Shown here piece by piece: positions 10,186 to 21,054 of a stretch of 64,000 nucleotides of DNA. The stretch spans positions 2,886,400-2,950,399 of the forward strand of contig OY783197.1 of the NCBI GenBank assembly GCA_963678675.1, read 5' to 3'. A model generated the notes under the pieces. The model was not told the origin of the DNA, did not search any database, and worked only from the letters and a program-made list of their open reading frames with translations. This stretch comes from Xiphydria camelus (Eukaryota > Arthropoda > Insecta > Hymenoptera > Xiphydriidae). Both the position numbers and the translations under genes were made by a program. Position 1 is the first letter of the stretch, and each line of letters opens with the position of its first letter.

Positions 10186-10885
10186 GATTCTGAAATCTTT
10201 ATGAAGAAACTTTTTTGACGCTTTCCGGACATTGGTCAACTGAATAGCAAGGTCTTTTGCTATATATTTTTTAATAATATTCAACATATTCTAGCAAGAT
10301 TGAAATCTGAAAAAGAGTTAAAATTTAAGGATAATAATCCTACTTTTCATAATAAAAATAATTGATAGGAAATATGAAATATAAATATTTAAAGCTTTAC
10401 CCCTCTGAAGTCATGTTTGTTTCTGAATGATCCACTACCTTGAGCATTGTGTTCCAAAGGACTACTACTTTCAAAATTCTGACCGGAAATTGAAATTCTG
10501 ACCTGTGTAAAAATTACTTAAGTGAAACAAAGTATAAAATGCCATTTATAGGGTGCTTTCTCCGATGTGTATATAATATAACTTATTTTTCATTGACTTT
10601 GAGGTTATGTTCCACTTTCGAAAAAGCATTGAATAGGATTGAATATAGCTCGTTTTTAATTCCTTTAAAAGGATTTGAAAAGGGCTGAAAAATTAGGTAT
10701 TGAAAGGAATTAGAAATTTTCAATTCTTTTTAATGGAAGCCTTCATGCCGTGTAGTGTCGAACATACAAAATATATGACTGTATATATAATATGTATGTT
10801 ATCTCGTGATGTATTTATTTATGCTCCTTGCAAATTATAATTTCGTATGCTTATCACGATTGTTTTATAAAATTATTAAACTTAC
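10186..10885. other. AT-rich stretch with no gene seen
   Basis: AT-rich, with scattered short ORFs only. No repeat structure or conserved motif noticed. Confidence 0.5.
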
Positions 10886-11249
10886 CGTCATCACTCGAAT
10901 CACTTGAGTCTATTTGAAATTCAGTCAAATATTTGCGTATTTCCCGATACTTTTTGACTTGGGAATGCAATTTCTTGGGGACCCAATTTAGTTTTAAATT
11001 GGGAAGACTGTTGTTCTCCACATCCACTCTTTATTTCGGGATTGACCGGGGGGACCGTAATTCGGATCCACGCAGCTGCATGCCAATTTTTGCAACAAAT
11101 ATTCAAATTCACTTTCCGACATTCGAAAAAAGTTTCTGAATCCACGTTTTTCTGGCCGCTGAAGGGTTGGTGTGTACGACGTTCCGGAGTGGCTCCCACT
11201 ACTAGTACCGGGAAGACACACTGCATATTGCGTCAAATCGTAAAACGTT
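10886..11249 (-). pseudogene. Degenerate PIF/Harbinger-like N-terminal fragment
   Basis: Minus-strand frames contain GFRNFFRMSESEFEYLLQKL, resembling the segment upstream of the Harbinger nuclease domain. A second frame holds KKLHSQVKKYREIRKYLTEF and an acidic SSDSSDDG tail before a GT (about 10886). Frames shift at least once. No catalytic residues are present. Confidence 0.4.
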
Positions 11250-11504
11250 TTACAATTCGCGGCCTTCCTTGACAACTGCATTATTTTGCTTATCAGTGAC
11301 GCCACCGATCACACAATCTACGGTCTGTTCGTCAGTGAATTGCAGTTTCAGCTTATTTAATTTGGCTAGTTTATAGAAACAATACTCTGTCAAACTTTGC
11401 CCGCATTGAACTTTATAATTAGCCGCTTCGCAGAACATATCCGAAAAACTGTCGGTACTGGGGAATGTTTTGAGCAATATCTGCCATTCGGCCCAGGGCC
11501 CCAT
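11250..11504 (-). pseudogene. Ty3/gypsy-type gag fragment (C-terminal half of capsid)
   Basis: The 84-codon minus-strand frame starts WAEWQILLKTFPSTDSF and continues with CGQSLTEYCFYKLAKLNKL and TDEQTVDCVIGGV, the usual order in gypsy capsids (WxxLxxxF, then SLxEYxxxK, then a YIIxGL-like segment). Its upstream half appears to be at 13846-14103, on the far side of the tandem array. It shifts frame at its 3' end. Confidence 0.6.
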
Positions 11505-12879
11505 CCAGGCCCACGTCAGTGAGAGTCACCAAATACGACACTCTCTGCTTTAATTTTCGCAGCGCAATGCATTATAAACAATTACGAACGAAACTATCGT
11601 ACTACTACCGCGATACGACCAGGGCCCCATCCAGGCCCACGTCAGTGAGAGTCACCAAATACGACACTCTCTGCTTTAATTTTCGCAGCGCAATGCATTA
11701 TAAACAATTACGAACGAAACTATCGTACTACTACCGTGATACGACCAGGGCCCCATCCAGGCTCACGTCAGTGAGAGTCACCAAATACGACACTCTCTCC
11801 TTCAATTTTCATAGCGCAATGCATTATAAATAATTACGAACGAAACTATCGTACTACTACCACGATACGACCAGGGCCCCATCCAGGCCCACGTCAGTGA
11901 GAGTCACCAAATACGACACTCTCTTCTTTAATTTTCGCAGCGCAATGCATTATAAATAATTACGGACGAAACTATCGTACTACTACCACGATACGACCAG
12001 GGCCCCATCCAGGCCCACGTCAGTGAGAGTCACCAAATACGACACTCTCTTCTTTAATTTTCGCAGCGCAATGCATTATAAATAATTACGGACGAAACTA
12101 TCGTACTACTACCGCGATACGACCAGGGCCCCATCCAGGCCCACGTCAGTGAGAGTCACCAAATACGACACTCTCTTCTTTAATTTTCGCAGCGCAATGC
12201 ATTATAAATAATTACGGACGAAACTATCGTACTACTACCGCGATACGACCAGGGCCCCATCCAGGCCCACGTCAGTGAGAGTCACCAAATACGACACTCT
12301 CTTCTTTAATTTTCGCAGCGCAATGCATTATAAATAATTACGAACGAAACTATCGTACTACTACCGTGATACGATCAGGGCCCCATCCAGGCCCACGTCA
12401 GTGAGAGTCACCAAATACGACACTCTCTCCTTCAATTTTCGCAGCGCAATGCATTATAAATAATTACGGACGAAACTATCGTACTACTACCGTGATACGA
12501 CCAGGGCCCCATCCAGGCCCACGTCAGTGAGAGTCACCAAATACGACACTCTCTCCTTCAATTTTCGCAGCGCAATGCATTATAAATAATTACGGACGAA
12601 ACTATCGTACTACTACCGTGATACGACCAGGGCCCCATCCAGGCCCACGTCAGTGAGAGTCACCAAATACGACACTCTCTTCTTTAATTTTCGCAGCGCA
12701 ATGCATTATAAATAATTACGGACGAAACTATCGTACTACTACCGCGATACGACCAGGGCCCCATCCAGGCCCACGTCAGTGAGAGTCACCAAATACGACA
12801 CTCTCCTTGAATTCTTGCAGCGGAATACATTATAACTAATCACGAACGAAACTACCACACGACTACCGCGTACCGCGAG
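11494..12879 (+). repeat. Tandem array, 126-bp unit x 11
   Basis: Copies of CAGGGCCCCATCCAGGCCCA start at 11494, 11620, 11746, 11872, 11998, 12124, 12250, 12376, 12502, 12628 and 12754, exactly 126 bp apart. Units differ at a few positions (TTCTTTAA/TCCTTCAA, CGAACG/CGGACG, GTGATACG/GCGATACG). The last unit diverges in its second half. 126 is a multiple of 3, so the first 2.5 units look like a repetitive protein, but stops in later units show it is non-coding. Confidence 0.95.
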
Positions 12880-13166
12880 ATGTACCACAGAGGTACCGGT
12901 AGACGCAGCATGCAAATTTATACTACGCGCGCAACGAAACGCGAAGCGAACGCGAGTGTCTCGGATAGACGAGACTTATCACTAGTGACAGACGAGACTA
13001 CCACACGACTACCGCGAACCGCGAGATGTACCACAGAGGTACCGGTAGACGCAGCATGCAAATTTATACTACGCGCGCAACGAAACGCGAAGCGAACGCA
13101 AGTGTCTCGGATAGACGAGACTTATCACTAGTGACGGACGAAACTACTACACTACTACCGCGAACC
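12875..13166 (+). repeat. 146-bp tandem repeat x 2
   Basis: GCGAGATGTACCACAGAGGT at 12875 recurs at 13021, and the whole 146-bp segment is nearly identical. It abuts the 126-bp array and shares the CTACCGCGAACCGCGAG tail with it. Confidence 0.9.
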
Positions 13167-13184
13167 GCGAGTTATGCCGCGAAA

Positions 13185-13345
13185 TGGCCAGGGCCCCAAC
13201 CACGCCCACGTCAGTGAGAGTCAACGCAATGCAACACTCTCTCCTTCAATTCTCGCAGCGCAATGCATTATAAATAATTACGAACGGAACTATCACACTA
13301 CTACCACGAACCGCGAGTTATGCCGCGAAACCACCAGGGCCTAAA
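13185..13345 (+). repeat. Diverged unit of the 126-bp family
   Basis: Contains GGGCCCCAACCACGCCCACG, GTCAGTGAGAGTCA and GCGCAATGCATTATAAATAA in the same order as the main array, ending in a partial next copy (ACCAGGGCC). Confidence 0.8.
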
Positions 13346-13845
13346 CCAAAATGGTGTTGATCCTGTTGAAATAAATATAACAGGTTTTAGTTATTTGAAA
13401 TCAGCAGTGTGTTCCCGTAAGTATTTCCTATATGTGAGATTTTCCAAATACCTGCAATTCTTCCAAAACTGTTCACATCCAATGCCAGTTCATTATTTCC
13501 TTTTGATCAGTCATACGAATCCAGTTAGAATGTAATTCTGTATTTGCTATGAATACCTACTCGAGGTATAAGATCTCTCAATAAGAAATTAATCCAAATA
13601 TCTTAAGTCTGATGCTGAAACATAAAGCCTAATCATAATAGACTTATCTCGATACAAGAAATTATCGCAGTTTATCTGGACAGTAACATTTCATCATTAA
13701 AATATCTGAAACCTGAAACAGAAAGTAGAACGATCAGTTAACTCATCTTACTCTTCCCCATTCCCACTTGCCTGGAAAGAAAAATGTTATTAAAATTTCG
13801 GTGACCTGAAACAGAAATCAGAACGATTAGTTATCTTATCACCGA
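13346..13845. other. AT-rich spacer, no gene seen
   Basis: Contains a loose duplication (CTGAAACAGAAAGTAGAACGATCAGTTA-like near 13710 and GAAACAGAAATCAGAACGATTA-like near 13808). Otherwise nothing recognised. Confidence 0.45.
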
Positions 13846-14103
13846 TTAAATAAATTCACATAGTTCGCCTGGGCCACAATTGCGCGCGCGCGTTCGGTAT
13901 AAATTGACATACCACACGTAAGCTAAACCCCGTAATTTACCGAGGGCCAAATGACCTGTCGTCATATCGTCCCATTTATACGAGTATATACAGTCATTAA
14001 CTTTTCGCAACCAGTCACGCACATTTTGCGTTTCACGAAAGGGCTCAAACTTGGATAGCACTTGATCTGCGCGCAAAATCGTTTCATAACAAGAAAATAA
14101 CAC
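13846..14103 (-). pseudogene. Ty3/gypsy-type gag fragment (N-terminal half of capsid)
   Basis: The minus-strand 85-codon frame carries RETQNVRDWLRKVNDCIYSY, KWDDMTTGHLALGKLRGLAY and VWYVN. This matches the start of gypsy capsid domains (FxG..nvxxWlxxv, then the aLxLxGxAxxWy motif). It would continue into the half at 11504-11250 if the tandem array were removed. Confidence 0.6.
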
Positions 14104-14473
14104 TTAGCTTTATTGGAAATCTTCTTATACACTACTGGCTATTCTAAGAGCCTAAACGGCTACGACAAGGTCGATCGACACTGTCGACTCAGTCAGGACG
14201 CACGGACCACCCCTAGGCTAACTGACAACGGAAGGTCGCACGGGACGCGAGGTTTGACCGGGCGCTCGCGAAACAAAGGGATTCACTATCACTAACGCTA
14301 ATCGATAATCAACCGCCCTGAGCGGAGAACAGAGAGTCGAGCGCACGAGCCATTTTATGCGATATTGCCGCACTAAGGGCACCCTTCTCTATTAATCGAT
14401 AACGCGCTCGATAGCGCACGGAACGAAACGAAAACGGTATTACCGCACTACCGACGCGGTCGTGCACGTGGAG
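14104..14473. other. CG-richer segment, possible retroelement UTR/LTR remains
   Basis: No coding signal. Contains ATTAATCGATAACGCGCTCG and neighbouring phrases typical of retroelement flanks, but no TG...CA pair that I can delimit. Confidence 0.3.
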
Positions 14474-14559
14474 TCACTTCGCTGGTCCGCACGACATAGT
14501 AGAGTCCAGTGATCGCTGCGGCTCGCTAGGCGGCGAGGGCCTGTCCCCACTCCTAGTAG

Positions 14560-14800
14560 ACCCTTTCCGCGATTTTAATTGGTGATAAATGACGTCGTTC
14601 AGTCTCCGATAGTCTACGCAAAAGTGTACTACGTCATCCTTCTTGGGAGCGAGAACTATCGGGGAGTTGTACGGTGATGAGTTTCGCTCGATCACGCGAT
14701 CTACCAGCATTTCTTTGATCTGTTTTTGGATGAGCTTTTTCTTTTGGTCCAAATATCGGTACCTAGTTGCCCGATCGGACCGGGCGGGTGTCGCGAAGCC
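14560..14800 (-). pseudogene. Ty3/gypsy reverse transcriptase N-terminal fragment
   Basis: The minus-strand frame encodes IQKQIKEMLVDRVIERNSSP, YNSPIVLAPKKDD and HFCVDYRRLNDV, the diagnostic opening of gypsy reverse transcriptases. The YxDD active-site region is absent because the frame runs into unrelated sequence near 14560. No intact pol is present. Confidence 0.8.
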
Positions 14801-14897
14801 TAATTTTGTGGCAGATCATACGAGTTTGCCGCAGGTGGCCGCCTCTGAAGAAGCACTCGGCGTGCTCATCCAGGAGAGCTCGGAACTCTGCGTCATT

Positions 14898-14917
14898 GGG
14901 GGGGGGGGGGGGGGGGG
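14898..14917 (+). repeat. G20 homopolymer
   Basis: Twenty consecutive G in the printed sequence. Length is likely to be unreliable in an assembly. Confidence 0.9.
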
Positions 14918-15059
14918 AAGTTATGCTTGACCGCATCCCAATCCACTGTCTCTTTTTGATCGATGGGGGTTTCCTATTGATTTTGATCGCAATGTTAAAA
15001 CTTTTAATTAGTAATTATTATATAGGATGCCTATAATACAAATAACACCTGGGTTATTT

Positions 15060-15960
15060 TTAGTTTTTATTTTCACACGTACATTTCACTTGCTTTCGAA
15101 GAGCTGCCATTTCAAGTTCATGCTTCTCTTCATTCCTTTTCTCTCTTTGTTAGTGTTCTCTTTTCATTAACTCTATTTGCAGCTTCACAAGTTCTAATTT
15201 TCGCTGCAGCAACAGTTCACGTGTAGCTGGTCTTGTGACGTTTTCAGTCTTCCATTTCTTTTCTGGAATGTTTCAAAATTAGTTATTATTACTGTCTTAT
15301 TATATCATTGATTTAAATCATTAATCTGTTATTGTATCGTTGAATTAAATAAAACTACTTACTTAGAGGTGCAGCTACAAATGCTCCTCGTGAAGATGAA
15401 GGTGATTGAACCTCGATGTTCTCTTCATCAAATATGCAAATGTCATATCAGTTGAATTTTACCCTCTTTCAAAACGATATGCTCAACAATTATTCAAAAA
15501 TTTCATAGTATGTATGCATAACTAATAACTCACGTTTTTGTGTCAGAGTAGGGTGAATTTTTTTCTGCAATAGTGCGGGGCTCCACTGTTTCCAGTCAGA
15601 CACCTGTGTAAACTACATACTGAAACTACTACATAAACCATTGCTATACCTTCACCATTATTAACACCACCACCAAGAGATTATCTGTGAATCAAATATA
15701 TTCTCCGTTCCTGTTGCCGATACACCTATAACTCCTAACACTCTGTCTCCCCAATTTCCAAGTTTAGAGTCTGTGTATGGGCCACCACCAGTCTTATATA
15801 AATAATTTTTCTGAGCACTAAATTCCTTCTTTGTGCTTTTCTTCCAAGCATCCCACTTACTCCGAAGATGTTTGGCTTGTACGTTCCGTACCCACCGAAG
15901 CATTAAACTTGGCTGCGATCTTTTCCCATTCCTTTTCTTTCTCTCCATTTGTTACGGCAT
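15060..15960 (-). pseudogene. Harbinger-associated Myb/SANT-like protein, degenerate
   Basis: Minus-strand segments give a helix-turn-helix region (about 15950-15780) with LRSKWDAWKKSTKKEFSAQK followed by YKTGGGP, the hallmark of the Myb/SANT-like partner proteins of PIF/Harbinger transposons. About 550 bp further on is a charged coiled-coil tail (LLLQRKLELVKLQIELMKRE; HELEMAALRKQVK) with one in-frame stop. A frameshift near 15900 splits the first part. It lies next to Harbinger transposase fragments in the same orientation, so it probably came from the same element. Confidence 0.6.
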
Positions 15961-16169
15961 CCGTTTTTTTACATTCTATAACGATATAATAATTCCGTTA
16001 ACGCATACTATATTGATATTGTCTACCTACACTACAGTTTATTGTTACCTACCTATAATTTCTTTGTGGAGTTCCACTAAGATTCCATTAAGAACCGGCC
16101 CTAAGTGACCTAAACAGGTGTACCTGTAAGGTATATCTGTATGTGTATTCCCGCCTTAAGACTTGGTCT

Positions 16170-16430
16170 TGTCACGTCTTCGATAGTGACATATGACTAA
16201 CAATTATCCCGTGGGTGGAAGGGGAAGGGATTATTAACGCTAATGAATGTCTAGCTAACGCGAAGGGGACTTTGTTCCCTTTGCGATCGAGAATTCACAC
16301 GAACAAAAAAAAACGGAGAAAAAGATTAATGAACTCCACCTACCTTTTTGCTCCGGAGTTCGCTCCTTTTGCTGGGTCTTTCTGCTCTGCTCTCGCTCTA
16401 CTCTGCTCGGTCTGATCCTTCCGAAATAGT
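16170..16430 (+). repeat. LTR-like fragment related to the solo LTR at 36.3 kb
   Basis: Begins TGTCACGTCTTCGATAGTGACA, cf. TGTCACGTCTTGGGGAGTGACA at 36348. Similar downstream landmarks follow (GACTAACAATTATC vs GACTAATAATCGCTC; an ...AAAAACGGAGAAA / CTACCTT tract). Only the first part is kept and no 3' end is visible before Harbinger sequence starts. Confidence 0.5.
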
Positions 16431-16445
16431 ATGTACAGTCGAAAG

Positions 16446-17275
16446 TTACATTGCATTTATTATATTTACAATATCATTTCGTTTCTGGATACCATTTCTG
16501 TCATCGGGTACATCATCAGAGTCATCATCATCATCATCGACTCTAGGATGATCCAGAAGCACCTCATTTTGGAGTTCAATATTATTTTCACTCAGAGGAA
16601 CATCACCTTTCAGTGCTAAATTGTGCAAAACACAACAGGCTTGAATGAAATGTACAATATCACAAAGTATTAATTTTATGTGATACAGTTGCCTAAATTG
16701 TTGCTTAAGCAATCCAAAACAATCTTCAATTATGTACCTGTTACTCACCAAAGCAACATTATAATTGGTTTGAGCTCTTGACAATTGCCCCCGGTCCCTA
16801 AATGGTGTCAATAAATTGCTTAAAACAGGATACGCACTGTCTCCCAACAGATGAAAGTTGCCACATTTTTGTTGTAGTGTAGTACACAACGAAGAGTTTC
16901 GAAATACGCGGCTGTCATATACGGGGCCGGGATATCGAATAAAAATGTCCCGAATCAGTAGATTGTGGTCACAAACTGCTTGGACCTTAAAAATAAATAA
17001 TTAGCATCGTTTAACAAAAAAATGATAATTCTCACATACCTGAATTGAATAAAACCCTTTTCGGTCGATGTATGAGTCTGGGTCATCTGAAGGTTTATCA
17101 ATCTTCACATGTGATCCATCTATGGCCCCAATTACTCCAGGAAACCCCTTCCTGTGAAAATGTGCCTTGATGTCATTTTTATCTTCTCGGGTTGGCCACG
17201 TTGTCACCTCTGTGGAAAGGTTGCTCAAAAAATATGTAACTCGTCTAATTATTCTATAGATTGTGCTTATTGTTC
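16446..17275 (-). pseudogene. PIF/Harbinger transposase, C-terminal part with complete DDE triad
   Basis: Two exons, complement(17040-17275) and complement(16446-16985), joined by a 54-bp GT/AG intron. The first has HFHRKGFPGVIGAIDGSHVK (first D). The second has YPGPVYDSRVFRNS, GNFHLLGDSAYPVLSNLL (second D) and RYIIEDCFGLLKQQFRQLYH (E). It then reads VHFIQACCVLHNLAL and an acidic tail with seven D in a row, ending at a stop at 16446. Harbinger transposases cut DNA with a Myb-like partner. The N-terminal half is missing: upstream of about 17275 the sequence becomes unrelated. Likely dead. Confidence 0.8.
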
Positions 17276-18039
17276 CGTCAGGAAGGAGAAAATAAGGATC
17301 GGTCCGGTTTAGAAACCCGAGAGAGTCGAATACTCCTTGAGCGCACGTGGTTACAGAAAATCTTATGGAACTAGCTTAGAAGTATGCGAGGTTTAGTCTA
17401 TTCGAGGCGCACAGAATTTAATAGCTACACCGAAACGAAGAAAGCACACGTGGGAGCGCAAGTACGCGATACTCGACTACTCCGGAGCACGTATCGGACG
17501 GCAATAGTGAGTGTAACTGAAAGCGCAATTACGCGACGCACGGCGCTAATTCCGAAGTACGTTTCGGTCGGACGTAGCAAACACACAAGAATCCGTAAAT
17601 ATGCGATGCACTGCGATTACGTTTGAGCACGTTGGTCGGAAACCGCGAGTACACGAGAAGAAGAATGCGAGCACGCGCGCGCGTTACGCGACGACTGTTC
17701 CGATGCACGGTTCGGACGCAAGAGAGCGGGACTAGTCCTTCCGCTGACTTTTCTTCGCTGGAGGTGGAAACTGAATCGTGCACGCGTGCGAAAATATCTT
17801 TATAATCCTGTACTTTTCACGTTAACTTTTATCCTCGACATGCGATCCTATATCGCACACGCGGTGATTTTATTCCGACACGCGTTCTTTACGTAATCCG
17901 CGAATATTTTTGCGATCCTTTATCGCACACGTTAACTTCTATCCTCGTCGCCAATGTAATGTTCTTGGTTAATAAATGCACTTACTATTTTTAGAACAAC
18001 ATAATTTAATAAAGAAAGTTAATAACGAACATGAAAAGT
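17276..18039. other. CG-rich segment between two Harbinger pieces, no gene seen
   Basis: CpG-rich with recurring GCGATCCTTTATCGCACACG-type phrases (near 17850 and 17910). It separates two incomplete Harbinger copies. It may be part of a retroelement LTR but has no delimitable ends. Confidence 0.35.
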
Positions 18040-18104
18040 AGAAAAGCCGGTGTGATACACGTGGATAGCTTCGCGGTCGGGGGGAGACAGAGAGTCGACG
18101 ATGT

Positions 18105-18739
18105 CTCCTCGGATATACGAGTCAGGATGTTCAGCTGGTTTATCAATTTTTATGCGAGTTCCGTCTATCACCCCAATTACTCCAGGAAATCCATTATGTC
18201 TAAAATGACGTTCAATTACAATTTTTTCTTCTGCTGTTGAACTTGTAATTATTTGTGGGAAAAGGTTACTTAAAAAGTATGTTATCTTTTGTATAATTCT
18301 AAATAAACTGCTAATACTAATTATTATATTGAACCTATCAGCCACATCCCGAAAAACAGAAGTTTGGTGGCCCACAAACCATAAAAATATATACATATGT
18401 CTGCTTTAGAGCACTTAGTTTCCCATAACCTCCACTTTGTGTTTTGAAATACGTGCTTCTTTCGAATTGTTCAGCAATACTAGTTGCTACGTGGCGACTA
18501 ACTCTAAAATGCTGTATAAATTCCAGTTCATTATATTGTGGTATGGTTTCTTCAAAATAATCTTCATTTTTTGGTAGAACCCTGTCCTCAAGCAATTCTC
18601 CAAAATCATCGTCTTCTAATTCTTCCACAGAATCGCTAACAGTCGACGTTGATGTATCACTTTCTACAGAAATATCACTCATATTTGTAAAACTGTAAAA
18701 CAAACAACAAACCACGACACCTGTCCGGCCTGTTGACAC
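18105..18739 (-). pseudogene. PIF/Harbinger transposase, N-terminal part of a different copy
   Basis: Read downwards from 18685, an acidic start (MSDISVESDTSTSTVSD) leads to NELEFIQHFRVSRHVATSIA. After a frameshift near 18395 come FLWFVGHQTSVFRDVADRFN, ITYFLSNLFPQI and NGFPGVIGVIDGTRIKIDKP (first catalytic D). Homology stops at HPDSYI near 18110. Residues differ from the equivalent segment at 17275-17040, so this is a second family member, not the missing half of the first. Confidence 0.72.
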
Positions 18740-18749
18740 TGACTGATAA

Positions 18750-19265
18750 TCATCTTAACAATCGTACCAAATCCATGGTTTTGGTAAAACTACTACAAAA
18801 CGTATATACAATTGGCTGTTTCCACGATTTGGTAATCCCCTTTACCATAAATACAAGGACGTAGTCTGCTAAATTCCCTGTCATCTCGTCATCACCTGTG
18901 TCTTCGAGTCCTTCAAACTGTGAAGTATGGACGTTTAAATTTACGTGAGGCTCCAATGCCATCTTATCAAATATTGATGTACATAATCGATCCCTAGGTT
19001 TTAGTAACATAATATTTGCCCTTAAAGTATTGGTTCATTCATTCCAGCAGTGATAGGTATGCGACTTAATCATGTGGATAAAGTTTTTCGGAATGGAAGA
19101 TAAAATATTTTCTCCATTGTTCTATAGGCTCTACCACTTTGTTTATGTAAAATTAAGCCCAGTACTTTTTCATCTAGTGTTTCTTCTGCCATGAGATTTT
19201 CTTGTGCACTGATTTATTTGACTGCGAATAAATGTTTCAGCAGAATAAATCATTGGCGAAGTCAC
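18750..19265 (-). pseudogene. P-element-type (THAP9-like) transposase fragment
   Basis: Minus-strand segments read in order: FIRSQINQCTRKSHGRR, then (other frame) DEKVLGLILHKQSGRAYRT, then MLLKPRDRLCTSIFDKMALE with SQFEGLEDTG, ADYVLVFMVKGITKSWKQPI and YTFC. These match the RNase H-like core of P-element transposases (conserved D in the IFDKM-type motif, VFMxxGxxxxWKQP). Frame changes and the lack of a THAP domain or C-terminus make it a fragment. Confidence 0.7.
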
Positions 19266-19480
19266 ATAATCAAACATTTCATCTTTACTGCATTGTTCAT
19301 AGCAAACCAAAATTGATACGTAAAATACTTTCCAAACAAGATTTGAAATCAATTAAGATCGCCATGTTCAAGATTTATATATAAAAAGTAAAAGGCATCA
19401 TTTGAAAGGAAAATTACTGTAAATCAGGTTACTAAAAAATTCGACTAAAAAATTTATAAAAAACTAATTTATAATTTATA
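19266..19480. other. AT-rich leader to tandem array
   Basis: No coding or repeat signal before the array starts. Confidence 0.4.
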
Positions 19481-21049
19481 CTCTTCCAATAACCGTGACG
19501 AATTGTTTAATCACATGTAAAGGTACCATTTATGACAGTATATATGTTGTTACATATTAACTCGAAACGTTGGAATAGTTTCAAGAAATCCTTTTGCATG
19601 CACCGCTGAAATTTCGCCCTTACTCGTAAATGTCCTGGAAATAAATTTCCAGCACAGCATCGATATTATGCTGCATCTATATTCTTCCGGGATATAAAAA
19701 CCCTATATAATTCAGCCCTAACAAGTACAATCTTATCGAGCTGTACCTTATCGAGGAGATTTTTCAACGTAATGATTCCGAAATGTTCCTATGCTGTTTT
19801 GGAGAAATAAAACATACCACTTTCGAATTTACAGGCCATCGGATTTTTCTTATATTTTGGTCGTCTACAGAAATCCACATGTAGACATTTTACCTTTAAC
19901 TCTAAGTATACTCTTCCAATAACCGTGACGAATTGTTTAATCACCTGTAAAGGTACCATTTATGACAGTATATATGTTGTTACATATTAACTCGAGACGT
20001 TGGAATAGTTTCAAGAAATCCTTTTGCATGCACCGCTGAAATTTCGCCCTTACTCGTAAATGTCCTGGAAATAAATTTCCAGCACAGCATCGATATTATG
20101 CTGCATCTATATTCTTCCGGGATATAAAAACCCTATATAATTAAGCCCTAACAAGTACAATCTTATCGAGGAGATTTTTCAACGTAATGATTCCGAAATG
20201 TTCCTATGCTGTTTTGGAGAAATAAAACATACCACTTTCGAATTTACAGGCCATCGGATTTTTCTTATATTTTGGTCGTCTACAGAAATCCATGTAGACA
20301 TTTTACCTTTAACTCTAAGTATACTCTTCCAATAACCGTGACGAATTGTTTAATCACCTGTAAAGGTACCATTTATGACAGTATATATGTTGTTACATAT
20401 TAACTCGAGACGTTGGAATAGTTTCAAGAAATCCTTTTGAATGCACCGCTGAAATTTCGCCCTTACTCGTAAATGTCCTGGAAATAAATTTCCAGCACAG
20501 CATCGATATTATGCTGCATCTATATTCTTCCGGGATATAAAAACCCTATATAATTAAGCCCTAACAAGTACAATCTTATCGAGGAGATTTTTCAACGTAA
20601 TGATTCCGAAATGTTCCTATGCTGTTTTGGAGAAATAAAACATACCACTTTCGAATTTACAGGCCATCGGATTTTTCTTATATTTTGGTCGTTTACAGAA
20701 ATCCATGTAGACATTTTACCTTTAACTCTAAGTATACTCTTCCAATAACCGTGACGAATTGTTTAATCACCTGTAAAGGTACCATTTATGACAGTATATA
20801 TGTTGTTACATATTAACTCGAGACGTTGGAATAGTTTCAAAAAATCCTTTTGCATGCACCGCTGAAATTTCGCCCTTACTCGTAAATGTCCTGGAAATAA
20901 ATTTCCAGCACAGCATCGATATTATGCTGCATCTATATTCTTCCGGGATATAAAAACCCTATATAATTCAGCCCTAACAAGTACAATCTTATCGAGCTGT
21001 ACCTTATCGAGGAGATCTTTCAACGTAATGATTCCGAAATGTTTCTACG
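19481..21049 (+). repeat. Tandem array of a 413/430-bp unit, about 3.8 copies
   Basis: CTCTTCCAATAACCGTGACG occurs at 19481, 19911, 20324 and 20737. The first unit is 430 bp. The next two are 413 bp, lacking a 15-bp GAGCTGTACCTTATC-type duplication and a 2-bp CA. Units are almost identical. Each contains the palindrome CTGGAAATAAATTTCCAG and a TATAAAAACCCTATATAA stretch. The same short ORF recurs in two units and is not a gene. The last copy is cut by the insert at 21055. Confidence 0.95.
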
Positions 21050-21054
21050 CTGTT

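Noticed and set aside
11519..11833. Repetitive plus-strand ORF of 104 codons
   Set aside because: It is just 2.5 units of the 126-bp tandem repeat, whose length happens to be divisible by three. Later units carry stops.
14643..15036. ORFs spanning the G20 run
   Set aside because: The poly-G run gives poly-glycine or poly-valine frames. The true signal there is the minus-strand reverse-transcriptase remnant.
20206..20816. Two identical 65-codon ORFs
   Set aside because: They are the same segment of the 413-bp tandem unit. No protein features.
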